Source: CAZWVA01 sp964636885 (GTDB taxonomy: Bacteria > Desulfobacterota_D > UBA1144 > Nemesobacterales > CSP1-2). From it: DNA of 37,789 nucleotides. The stretch is taken from assembly GCA_964636885.1 (NCBI GenBank), contig CAZWVA010000019.1:1-37789 (forward strand), read 5' to 3'. Below, piece by piece: positions 5,419-13,192 of the stretch. Under the pieces are notes generated by a model. It worked only from the letters and a program-made list of their open reading frames with translations. It searched no databases and was not told the DNA's origin. Positions within the stretch are counted from its first letter, which is position 1. Every line of letters begins with the position of its first letter. The position numbers and the translations under genes were made by a program.

Positions 5419-6228
5419 TCACTTAGACTTAGATTCCCATTCCTTAAGAACCACTGGCTGAGGATATACAAAGCTACCTTTCATGTAAGAAGCCCAAACC
5501 ACCCTCTTGGGTTTAAGACGATTGAGGGGATGATCTTTAGGTATATTACCGGTAAATTCGACCTTTGCGTTTTCGGTCTTGACCGTTCTAACTACAAAGG
5601 GAATCGGATACTTCATAATCTGGGTTACTTCTTTCCCATTCATCTCCGTTTTCTTTAAACCGAAGTAGTTTAGATGGCCTCCAGCAGGGGACTGAAGTTC
5701 ATCTCCGACATCCGCAGTAGCTACAATAAAGGGTTTTCCCCCTACTTCGAGTACGGATGTTAACTTCCCGTTTTCCTTCGTTTGCTTTGTCATCCCCTCC
5801 TCCGCGGGGATTCCAACACGCTTTGTAAAGTCCCTCATAAGTGGAGAGCTGTTATAGTAGAAAGCAAAATACCTACCCGGCTCCCCAGTCGAAGAACCCA
5901 TTATGTATGAGTCCTGGCCCGCTAACTGCACGGTTAGATAGGTAAGCGTGTACGCACCAAAGCCAGAGGTTTGAGATGCATCTGGAACGGTGTACATATT
6001 CATAACAACCAGATGGCTTGGGTTTGGTTCGAGTCCAGGTGGAAGGAACGCCTTAAGCGCCTCTGGGTCTGCCTCAAATCCTATGATTAACATCCACGCA
6101 TCGGTAACGAGCTGAGGGGCAGGAAGCTCATTCGTATCTTTGGCAGAAGTACTTCCCGGTTTTCCAAATATGAGTAAAGAAATAAGGAACATCGCAATAA
6201 CCGCTTTGCTAGGTCTTAGCATCCTCAT
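5419..6228 (-). CDS. Exported acetoacetate-decarboxylase-fold protein
   Basis: 269 aa. An N-terminal signal peptide (AVIAMFLISLLIFG, cleavage likely after STSA at residue 29) precedes an acetoacetate decarboxylase-superfamily domain, recognisable from FEADPEALKAFLPPGLEP (51-68), the MNMYTVPDA strand and the central TLTYLTVQLAGQDSYIM region. True ADC uses a Schiff-base lysine after a G-[FI]-P motif; here GIPAEEG (139-145) puts alanine at that place, so decarboxylation by the classical mechanism is unlikely. Secreted ADC-like proteins of this kind have no settled function and may bind small ketones or act as lyases. It starts at ATG after GGAGGAG; a second ATG lies two codons on. Confidence 0.75.
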   Translation of the reverse strand: MRMLRPSKAVIAMFLISLLIFGKPGSTSAKDTNELPAPQLVTDAWMLIIGFEADPEALKAFLPPGLEPNPSHLVVMNMYTVPDASQTSGFGAYTLTYLTVQLAGQDSYIMGSSTGEPGRYFAFYYNSSPLMRDFTKRVGIPAEEGMTKQTKENGKLTSVLEVGGKPFIVATADVGDELQSPAGGHLNYFGLKKTEMNGKEVTQIMKYPIPFVVRTVKTENAKVEFTGNIPKDHPLNRLKPKRVVWASYMKGSFVYPQPVVLKEWESKSK

Positions 6229-6271
6229 TGTATCCGTCTCCTCCTTGGGCTAATCTTGTTGAGTAACTACT

Positions 6272-6300
6272 ACTATTTAATAAAAACGATAAATTGTCAA
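6272..6300 (-). promoter_or_regulatory. Promoter of the ADC-fold gene
   Basis: On the minus strand a perfect TTGACA (6300-6295), 17 bases, and AATAGT (6277-6272), about 45 bases before the ATG. It diverges from the hflX promoter. Confidence 0.45.
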
Positions 6301-6365
6301 TACGTTTTTCGTCGGATTTACACTCCCTTGCTCGGAACTGGATCTCAAGAAGGGGAGACCTTTCT

Positions 6366-6394
6366 TTGAGTCCGGGGATAAAAAAGGTTATAAT
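6366..6394 (+). promoter_or_regulatory. hflX promoter
   Basis: TTGAGT (6366-6371), 17 bases, and a perfect TATAAT (6389-6394) put the start near 6401. That is about 30 bases before the AUA codon at 6432 but about 435 bases before the first in-frame ATG at 6837, so it supports the long form of HflX. Confidence 0.6.
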
Positions 6395-6431
6395 TTTAGT
6401 GTAAAACCAGCATGAGAGGGGGATTTAGAAT

Positions 6432-8117
6432 ATAGAGAATATCCATGGCAATACCTCAGGCCTAAAACCAAGCCAGATTCGTAACATCTCAAGGCTTTAC
6501 AGAAGAAGGATCCCACCCAGAGAGATAATAACATTAGAGCTTGGAAGAACGCTTTCCCAGATATCCCACGAGATAAAAAGAGGGATAACCATACTTATAG
6601 ACAGAAAAGGAAAGATCGAAGCCGTATTTATAGGAGACTCCTATGAGGTACCATTTGACAGGCTTCTTGAGAGGTATAGGGGGGCAAAATACAGGCTAAG
6701 GGGCTATCGCCTTATACACACCCACCTTAAGAACCCCGATCTTTCGCACCCCGATCTTGTAACGCTTATAAACGAAAGGCTCGATCTAATAGGGGTTCTC
6801 GAAGTAAGGGATGGCGGACATCACGGCAGGTTTCAAATGGCCCATATACTCCCTCCAAACCCCAAAGAGGAGATGTGGAGGATAATCACTTACGGCGATC
6901 TGGGAAGACTCGATATAAACTTCGAGGAATTCATAAGGGACATAGAAAACGAGATCGAGAAAACCTACTTCGATTTCGGAGGGAAGAGGGAAAAAGAGGG
7001 GGTTTTCCTTGTGGGATTTTCCACCACCTATAGAACTGAAGCCGAGGAATCGCTGGACGAATTAAAGTCCCTTGCACGTTCAGCGGACAAGGTGGTACTC
7101 GATAAAACCGTTCAGATTAGAAAAAAAATAGACCCAAGGTACCTAATCGGTAAGGGAAAACTCGAAGAGGTGATTCTAAGGGCCAAGCAGGTTGGCGCAG
7201 AAACCCTTGTCTTTGACGTCGAGCTTACTCCAGCCCAGGTAAAGGCTATATCCGAGGAGACAAACCTGGGGATAATGGACAGGACACAGCTCATCTTAGA
7301 TATATTCGCTAAACACGCAAAAACAAGTGAAGGAAAGATCCAGGTTCAACTCGCACAACTACGCTATATGCTCCCAAGGCTTACAGGCCGAGGGGTGGAA
7401 CTCTCACAGCTTGGGGGCGGGATTGGAACCAGGGGACCTGGAGAGAAAAAGCTCGAAGAGGAAAGGAGGAGACTGAGAAAGCAAATAGAACTCTACGAGA
7501 AGCAAATAGAGAACTTAAGTAAGAGGCGTGAACACACGAGAAAGTACAGAAAGGAAACGGGGATTCCGACCGTTACCCTAATCGGTTATACGAACGTCGG
7601 GAAATCCACCCTTTTTAATGCCCTCACAAAAAGCGCCGTGGTTGTTGAAGACAAACTCTTCTCAACCCTAAACCCCACCACGAGGAAACTCATACTTCCA
7701 AGTGGAAGGGAAATACTCCTTACAGATACGGTCGGATTCATAAGAAACCTGCCAAACGAGCTTTTAAGTGCATTTCGGGCGACACTTGAGGAACTCGGTG
7801 GGTCCTCTCTTCTAGTCCACGTTGCAGACTCAAGCGACCCGATTGTGGAAGAGAGAATCGAGTCCGTTGAAAATATACTTAAGACAATGGGTTATGATTC
7901 CATCCCTAGAATCATCGTATTTAACAAGATAGATTCGGCTCCCAGCCAGGAAGCGATAGAAAGGCTAAAGAACATATATAGAGCCACCCTAATTTCGGCA
8001 ATTAGAAAGGAAACCTTTGGAGATCTGTTAGAAAGGCTGGATACAGAGGTCGAGCGACTCGCTTTTCACAAACAGGAGGAAAAAACCCATCCCCCTCTCT
8101 ATGAGGCGAATGCGTGA
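6432..8117 (+). CDS. hflX: GTPase HflX (ribosome rescue), long form, non-AUG start
   Basis: The first in-frame ATG is at 6837, but the same frame is open and coding back to 6432. There it reads IENIHGNTSGLKPSQ, the conserved start of long HflX proteins, followed by an N-terminal domain with LIDRKGKIEAVFIGDS and LRGYRLIHTHL. No ATG, GTG or TTG occurs in frame between the TAG at 6426 and 6837; the best placed codon is ATA at 6432, nine bases after GAGAGGGGG. The full product is 561 aa. After the N-domain come the HflX glycine-rich segment (GGGIGTRGPGE), a coiled linker, and the G domain with G1 GYTNVGKST (385-393), DTVGF and NKID. HflX splits stalled or hibernating 70S ribosomes after stress. 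Identity is firm; the start is the uncertain part. Confidence 0.88.
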   Translation: MENIHGNTSGLKPSQIRNISRLYRRRIPPREIITLELGRTLSQISHEIKRGITILIDRKGKIEAVFIGDSYEVPFDRLLERYRGAKYRLRGYRLIHTHLKNPDLSHPDLVTLINERLDLIGVLEVRDGGHHGRFQMAHILPPNPKEEMWRIITYGDLGRLDINFEEFIRDIENEIEKTYFDFGGKREKEGVFLVGFSTTYRTEAEESLDELKSLARSADKVVLDKTVQIRKKIDPRYLIGKGKLEEVILRAKQVGAETLVFDVELTPAQVKAISEETNLGIMDRTQLILDIFAKHAKTSEGKIQVQLAQLRYMLPRLTGRGVELSQLGGGIGTRGPGEKKLEEERRRLRKQIELYEKQIENLSKRREHTRKYRKETGIPTVTLIGYTNVGKSTLFNALTKSAVVVEDKLFSTLNPTTRKLILPSGREILLTDTVGFIRNLPNELLSAFRATLEELGGSSLLVHVADSSDPIVEERIESVENILKTMGYDSIPRIIVFNKIDSAPSQEAIERLKNIYRATLISAIRKETFGDLLERLDTEVERLAFHKQEEKTHPPLYEANA

Positions 8118-8155
8118 GTTAAACCTCTAATGTTATCGCGATCCCATTCCTCATG

Positions 8156-9058
8156 CTATATGTCCACCTCGGCTATCCCGCCCTTTATAACCTTAATATC
8201 GTCTTCACGCCTCGTGACCTCAAAGCCGAGTACGGTCTTTCCTTCACGCCTTCCCATCTCCCAACCGTCCACAATAAGCGTATCCCCCGGATAGACGGGG
8301 CTCGAAAATCGAACGTTAATCCTTGATAGCAAGGCGGGATTACTATCGGCGTAACACTCTATTATGGCCCTCATCGCCATTGACATCGTGCAAAGCCCAT
8401 GCACTATTACCCCTTTAAGTCCAGCCGCCTTAGCCACATTCTCGTCAACGTGAATCGGGTTTCTATCGTTAGAGGCTTCGGCGTAACGATAAGTTATATC
8501 TTTACTCACCCTTAGGATTCTTCTAAAAGCAAGTGGACTCTCTCCACCGAGATGAACCTGCTCCTTTTTCCCTTCGCTTTTTGGTTTCTGACCGCTTCCT
8601 ATACCCCTTATAAAGATCCCCCAATCGGATTCGACAACCTTCTCACCGGCCTCATTAGTGGAGATGACATTAAAAACTATGAGCTCCCCGCTTCCCTTAT
8701 CCTCTATGCTCTTTATCCTGGCCACCGCTTTGATCTTGTCCCCAGGCCTAATGGGCTTATAGAAGCGCATCTCCTGCTCACCATGAACAAGCATAAGGAC
8801 ATTACGGGCCGCCTGCTCCTTACCACCATGGAGACCCTCATCAGTCCATATATCCTCTAAAAGAGGTAACTCATAGACAACGGCAAAGCTTGGAGGAGCC
8901 ATACCGGGCGGTGCCTCAGGATTTAGGACGCCATTGTAGTTGAAATAGGTCAGGTTACGGGCCCCTATGGCCCAAGCGTACTTGCGAATGGCCCTCTCAG
9001 TGACCTCGTAAAAGATCGGCGGGTATTCCCTACCTATATATTCCCTGTTAAGTCCCAT
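8156..9058 (-). CDS. MaoC-family dehydratase with two hotdog domains
   Basis: 300 aa: an N-terminal MaoC-like hotdog (about 5-155), a charged linker (158-168) and a C-terminal MaoC hotdog (about 172-300). The C-terminal half holds the R-specific enoyl-CoA hydratase signature, YAEASNDRNPIHVDENVAK (192-210), with likely catalytic D198 and H203, and then GVIVHGLCTM. The N-terminal half lacks the motif, as in eukaryotic hydratase 2 and actinobacterial HTD-type proteins, where one domain is catalytic and the other shapes the acyl-CoA tunnel. The role is probably hydration of a trans-2-enoyl-CoA, in fatty-acid or related acyl metabolism. It starts at ATG after GGGAGGAG and is convergent with hflX. 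Confidence 0.85.
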   Translation of the reverse strand: MGLNREYIGREYPPIFYEVTERAIRKYAWAIGARNLTYFNYNGVLNPEAPPGMAPPSFAVVYELPLLEDIWTDEGLHGGKEQAARNVLMLVHGEQEMRFYKPIRPGDKIKAVARIKSIEDKGSGELIVFNVISTNEAGEKVVESDWGIFIRGIGSGQKPKSEGKKEQVHLGGESPLAFRRILRVSKDITYRYAEASNDRNPIHVDENVAKAAGLKGVIVHGLCTMSMAMRAIIECYADSNPALLSRINVRFSSPVYPGDTLIVDGWEMGRREGKTVLGFEVTRREDDIKVIKGGIAEVDI

Positions 9059-9307
9059 TGTATTACTCCTCCCTTCTCCTTATTTGTTTTTCCGTATCTC
9101 ATATCCGACATCGCTTTTTCTAACAAAACCCATTGTTTTGCACCTGCTTACACTAAGCCTGCCCCATATGCGAAATCAACTAACCCGGATTTAGAAGCTG
9201 GAGAAGAGTGAGAATGCCCTATCCACATATAAAATCCTTAGAAATCACTAGGTAATTTGGGAATCGAAGATAATGAAGAAACCTTTTGGTTTTACCATTT
9301 GTTATCT

Positions 9308-9337
9308 ATTTTAATATATAGAAAAGACCCCTGTCAA
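9308..9337 (-). promoter_or_regulatory. Possible promoter of the MaoC gene
   Basis: On the minus strand TTGACA (9337-9332), 18 bases, and TAAAAT (9313-9308). The leader to the ATG at 9058 would be about 240 bases, which is long. Confidence 0.4.
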
Positions 9338-9485
9338 GACACCATTCGCAATTGCAAAAACCAAATCCCTACCCTACAACGTATCTTAGCACAGGTTCGA
9401 GCCCTAGAAATCCAGAGTAAGCAGTGGATTCTCCACAGCCTTAATAGCACAGTCTAGGATTTAAAACCACAGGAGATTCACGTCC

Positions 9486-9513
9486 TTGATTTTCCTCCAA
9501 GAGGCAATATCTT
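9486..9513 (+). promoter_or_regulatory. Possible clpB promoter
   Basis: TTGATT (9486-9491), 16 bases, TATCTT (9508-9513), about 30 bases before the clpB ATG. Housekeeping-like and weak; not a recognisable heat-shock promoter. Confidence 0.3.
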
Positions 9514-9546
9514 ATGGGAAAAGGATTTCTTTGGAGGACGACAGAT

Positions 9547-12150
9547 ATGAAATTCGATAAACTCACCATTAAAGCGCAGGAGGCACTTGGAGAGGCACAG
9601 TCCATAGCCCAGAGGGAGAAGCACCAGCTAATTGATATACCTCATATGCTCCTTTCGCTTCTAAATGAAGAGGGGATTCCGAGCGAGATCATAGGGAAAA
9701 TCGGTGTGAACCCGCAGGTTGTAAGAGACCTAGCGAAAAGGGAACTCGCATTTCTGCCAAAGGTCGAGGGTGCGGAGACCCAGGTCTACCTAAGCCGTGA
9801 GATGAGCCAGGTGTTAAACACGGCTGAACAGGAGGCCAAATCCCTTGGAGACGAGTACATAAGCACAGAACACCTGCTCCTCGGAATCGCACAGCACGCT
9901 ATAGGTGGGATTAAAAGCGAGTTTAAACGGCTCGGAATAACAAGGGAAAATATCCTAAAGGTCCTAAAAGAGGTAAGAGGAGGGCAGACCATAACCAGTC
10001 AGACACCGGAAGAGACCTTTCAAGCCCTAAAACAGTACGGGAAAGACCTTACGGAGCTTGCCCGTCAGGGAAAGCTCGATCCCGTAATTGGGCGCGACGA
10101 TGAGATAAGAAGGGTAATACAGGTTCTATCAAGGAGAACGAAAAATAACCCCGTGCTCATAGGAGAGCCGGGTGTAGGAAAAACCGCAATAGTAGAGGGA
10201 CTCGCACAGAGGATCGTGAATGGAGACGTACCAGAAGGGCTAAAGAACAAGCGCCTCATAGCTCTTGATATGGGGGCGCTCGTTGCAGGGGCCAAGTATC
10301 GTGGACAGTTTGAAGAGCGCCTTAAGGCGGTTTTGAAAGAGATCACGGATTCACAGGGAGAGATAATCCTCTTTATAGACGAAATCCATACGGTAGTAGG
10401 AGCCGGGGCCGCAGAGGGTGCGATGGACGCCTCCAATATGTTAAAACCGGCCCTTGCACGTGGAGAACTCCACTGCATAGGGGCGACAACGCTTGACGAG
10501 TACAGAAAACACATAGAAAAGGACGCGGCTCTTGAGAGGAGGTTCCAGCAGGTCTTTGTAGATGAACCATCGGTTGAAGAAACGATCTCGATCCTAAGAG
10601 GACTCAAGGAGAAATACGAGGTTCACCACGGGGTGAAGATAAAAGACGAAGCCCTAATCGCCGCATCCGTACTCTCAAACCGCTATATCACGGGAAGGTT
10701 CCTCCCCGATAAGGCCGTTGACCTGATAGACGAGGCGGCAGCAAGACTCCGAATGGAGATAGACTCTCTGCCCACAGAGATAGACGAGATCGAGCGGCGC
10801 ATCATGCAACTAGAGATCGAAAGAGAAGCCCTTAAGAAGGAAAAAGACGAAGCCTCACAGGAAAAGCTAAATACGATTGAAAAGGAGATCGCCAATCTGA
10901 GAGAAGAAGCCAATAGCCTAAAAGCCCACTGGCAGAGGGAAAAGGAGTACATTAAAGAGATAAGGCAGATAAAGGAGGAGATAGACAGGGTAAAGATGGA
11001 ATCGGAAAAGGCCCAGAGAGTGGGAGATCTCTCAAAGGCCTCTGAGCTCCTCTACGGAAGGCTTCCAGAGCTTAACAAAAAACTCGAAAGCCTGAATAGA
11101 GAACTCGCTGAAGCCCAAAAAGGGAAAAAGATGCTAAAGGAGGAGGTCGATGCGGAGGACATAGCGGAGATCGTATCGAAATGGACCGGGATCCCGGTTT
11201 CAAGGCTCATGGAAGGCGAGATCGAAAAGCTGATTCACATGGAGGAAAGGCTCTCAAGGAGGGTCGTTGGACAGGAAGAAGCGATAAGGGCCGTTTCAAA
11301 CGCCCTAAGGCGTTCGCGTGCCGGGCTCTCCGACCCAAAAAGGCCGATCGGCTCCTTCATATTCCTCGGCCCCACAGGGGTGGGTAAGACTGAACTCGCA
11401 AGGGCCCTAGCCGAGTTTATGTTTGACGACGAAAACTCGATGGTAAGGATAGATATGAGCGAGTATATGGAGAAGCACACCGTATCTAGGCTGATCGGTG
11501 CTCCTCCCGGATACGTTGGCTACGAAGAGGGTGGACAGTTAACCGAGGCAGTAAGGAGACGCCCCTACTCCGTGGTTCTATTCGATGAGATCGAAAAGGC
11601 GCATAGCGACGTTTTTAACATCCTCCTTCAGATCCTCGATGATGGCCGGCTAACGGACGGTCACGGGAGGACGGTTGATTTTAGAAACACCATTATCATA
11701 ATGACCTCGAATCTAGGGAGTTCCGACATCGTTGGGCTGAAGGAAGAGGTCGTAAGACAAAGGGTGATGAACGTCTTAAGGGAGCACTTTAGACCGGAAT
11801 TCCTAAATAGAGTGGACGAGATAATAATATTCCGTTCCCTAAGCATGGAGCATCTAAAGAAGATAGTCAGCATTCAAGTCGAATACCTGAGAAAGAGGCT
11901 AGCCGAAAGGAAAATCGAGATCGAATTCACGGACAGGGCAAAAGAGGCCCTTGCCGAAAGGGGATACGATGAGGTATACGGAGCAAGGCCGCTTAAGAGG
12001 ACGATTCAGAGACTCATTGAGAATCCCCTTGCAACAGAGATCCTAAAGGGGGCTTTTAAAGAGGGGGACACGATAGTTGTGGATGTGGATAAGGATAAAG
12101 AGTTCGTCTTCACGAAGAAAGAGCAGAAGAAAAAAGCCGCTGCCAGTTGA
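9547..12150 (+). CDS. clpB: Chaperone ClpB (Hsp100 disaggregase)
   Basis: 867 aa from ATG at 9547 (MKFDKLTIKAQEALGEAQS), nine bases after TTGGAGG. A frame extension to 9514 has no ribosome binding site and no homology. Order: Clp N-domain (two repeats, 1-150), AAA-1 with Walker A GEPGVGKT (206-213), a long middle-domain coiled coil (about 404-524), then AAA-2 with Walker A GPTGVGKT (608-615) and the DEIEKAH Walker B. The middle domain distinguishes ClpB from ClpA/ClpC, and no ClpP-binding loop is evident. ClpB threads aggregated proteins through its hexamer together with DnaK. The C-terminus ends in a Lys/Glu-rich tail. It is monocistronic as far as visible. Confidence 0.96.
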   Translation: MKFDKLTIKAQEALGEAQSIAQREKHQLIDIPHMLLSLLNEEGIPSEIIGKIGVNPQVVRDLAKRELAFLPKVEGAETQVYLSREMSQVLNTAEQEAKSLGDEYISTEHLLLGIAQHAIGGIKSEFKRLGITRENILKVLKEVRGGQTITSQTPEETFQALKQYGKDLTELARQGKLDPVIGRDDEIRRVIQVLSRRTKNNPVLIGEPGVGKTAIVEGLAQRIVNGDVPEGLKNKRLIALDMGALVAGAKYRGQFEERLKAVLKEITDSQGEIILFIDEIHTVVGAGAAEGAMDASNMLKPALARGELHCIGATTLDEYRKHIEKDAALERRFQQVFVDEPSVEETISILRGLKEKYEVHHGVKIKDEALIAASVLSNRYITGRFLPDKAVDLIDEAAARLRMEIDSLPTEIDEIERRIMQLEIEREALKKEKDEASQEKLNTIEKEIANLREEANSLKAHWQREKEYIKEIRQIKEEIDRVKMESEKAQRVGDLSKASELLYGRLPELNKKLESLNRELAEAQKGKKMLKEEVDAEDIAEIVSKWTGIPVSRLMEGEIEKLIHMEERLSRRVVGQEEAIRAVSNALRRSRAGLSDPKRPIGSFIFLGPTGVGKTELARALAEFMFDDENSMVRIDMSEYMEKHTVSRLIGAPPGYVGYEEGGQLTEAVRRRPYSVVLFDEIEKAHSDVFNILLQILDDGRLTDGHGRTVDFRNTIIIMTSNLGSSDIVGLKEEVVRQRVMNVLREHFRPEFLNRVDEIIIFRSLSMEHLKKIVSIQVEYLRKRLAERKIEIEFTDRAKEALAERGYDEVYGARPLKRTIQRLIENPLATEILKGAFKEGDTIVVDVDKDKEFVFTKKEQKKKAAAS

Positions 12151-12248
12151 TTCGTTTGAGTTTAAGATGAAAAACAAAATCCAAACCATTACGGCAGACA
12201 CGCACAACTACAAGCCGCTTAACTAGAGCGTTGGGCTAAAGAGCACAC

Positions 12249-12461
12249 ATGGATCTGAGTAAGGGAGGAAGGCGATTCTTGGGAAAAAGGAGAAGGCTCG
12301 TCCAAACATGGCCAGCTCTAGGTGCTATCATGATAGCGGGGATAATAGGTCTAGGGATTTGGCTCTTTTGGTCAAGGCCATTGCTTGTCAATCCATTTGC
12401 TCTGGCGTTACGACTAAGGAACAGCTCCATCCAAGAGCCGACTGTTATCCTTGAGAGATAG
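12249..12461 (+). CDS. Small single-pass membrane protein (70 aa), unknown
   Basis: A strongly basic N-terminus (KGGRRFLGKRRR) precedes one hydrophobic segment (ALGAIMIAGIIGLGIWLFW) and a short tail beginning SRPLLVNPFALALRLR. The W-x-x-P-L-L-V-N-P-F ending after a membrane segment is a pattern I associate loosely with small hypothetical proteins of Deltaproteobacteria, but I cannot name a family. The start ATG has only a weak upstream AAAGAG. The last 17 bases overlap the 3' end of pyrF on the opposite strand. Probably real but unproven. Confidence 0.45.
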   Translation: MDLSKGGRRFLGKRRRLVQTWPALGAIMIAGIIGLGIWLFWSRPLLVNPFALALRLRNSSIQEPTVILER

Positions 12462-13179
12462 AAGATATAATCCCCTCAAGCACGGCTTCTGGGTCATCTG
12501 CCTCAGTTATGGCACGCCCTATTACAAGGTAATCGGCTCCCTGCGAGACGGCCTCGGCTGGGGTTGAAACCCTTTTCTGGTCATGGGTTCCTGCACCGAT
12601 ACGTATTCCCGGAACCACAAGGATAAACCTATCTCCGAATTCCCTCCTCAAAACCTCAACCTCGCTTCCCGAAGACACGAGCCCATCTACCCCGGCTCTA
12701 TCGGAGAGAGCGGCGAGTCTTAACACTAAATCCCGTGGGGAATAATCCACACCTATCTGCTTTAGACCCACCTCGTCATAGCTTGTAAGAACCGTAACAG
12801 CAAGAACGAGAGGCTTAGGCTTTGACAGCCTTTCTGATTCCTCTTTAACCGCATCCACCGCGGCTTTCATCATCCGAAGCCCACCCATGGCATGGATCGT
12901 AAACATACCGATCCCGTATCCGGCTACATTACGCGAGGCCTTTTCCACTGTCGAAGGGATGTCGTGGAATTTAAGGTCAAGAAAGATCTGAGCCCCACCC
13001 TCTATAAACCCCTTAAGCCCATCCGATCCCGAATTTAAAAAGAGGATAGGTCCGATTTTAAACGTCCTAACCCTATACTTTAGCCTTTCTACCCAGGCTC
13101 TAGCCTCCCTATAAAGGGGAAAATCCAGGGCCAGGATGATCCGCTCTTCGGGTTTTAGATCGGATTTGGGCATTCTCAT
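12445..13179 (-). CDS. pyrF: Orotidine 5'-phosphate decarboxylase
   Basis: 244 aa from ATG at 13179 (MRMPKSDLKPEERIILALDF), preceded by AGGA and lying just past the proS stop. The longer frame to 13242 runs back inside proS and is not credible. A TIM barrel with the ODCase signature DLKFHDIPSTV (68-78; catalytic D68, K70, D73), the LALDFP first strand and the phosphate-binding VVPGIR loop. It converts OMP to UMP, the last step of de novo pyrimidine synthesis. It follows proS at a distance of a few bases, so the two are probably co-transcribed. Close to the bacterial norm of 230-245 aa. Confidence 0.95.
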   Translation of the reverse strand: MRMPKSDLKPEERIILALDFPLYREARAWVERLKYRVRTFKIGPILFLNSGSDGLKGFIEGGAQIFLDLKFHDIPSTVEKASRNVAGYGIGMFTIHAMGGLRMMKAAVDAVKEESERLSKPKPLVLAVTVLTSYDEVGLKQIGVDYSPRDLVLRLAALSDRAGVDGLVSSGSEVEVLRREFGDRFILVVPGIRIGAGTHDQKRVSTPAEAVSQGADYLVIGRAITEADDPEAVLEGIISSISQG

Positions 13180-13192
13180 ATGGATCCTGCAT

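Larger units (their letters stand above)
9059..9546. other. Intergenic region between the MaoC gene and clpB
   Basis: About 490 bases. No convincing gene: the plus-strand frame at 9257-9457 starts at TTG without a ribosome binding site. It holds a minus-strand promoter at 9308-9337 and a weak plus-strand one at 9486-9513. I looked for a sigma32 heat-shock promoter and for a CIRCE repeat ahead of clpB and found neither convincingly. Confidence 0.5.

Noticed and set aside
9380..9400. GGTTCGAGCCC resembling a tRNA T-loop
   Set aside because: No acceptor, D or anticodon arm can be built around it.
9257..9457. 66-codon plus-strand ORF between the MaoC gene and clpB
   Set aside because: TTG start without a ribosome binding site, no recognisable features, and it runs across a likely minus-strand promoter.
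10065..10607. 180-codon frame antisense to clpB
   Set aside because: Ser/Arg-rich shadow of a conserved AAA domain on the opposite strand.
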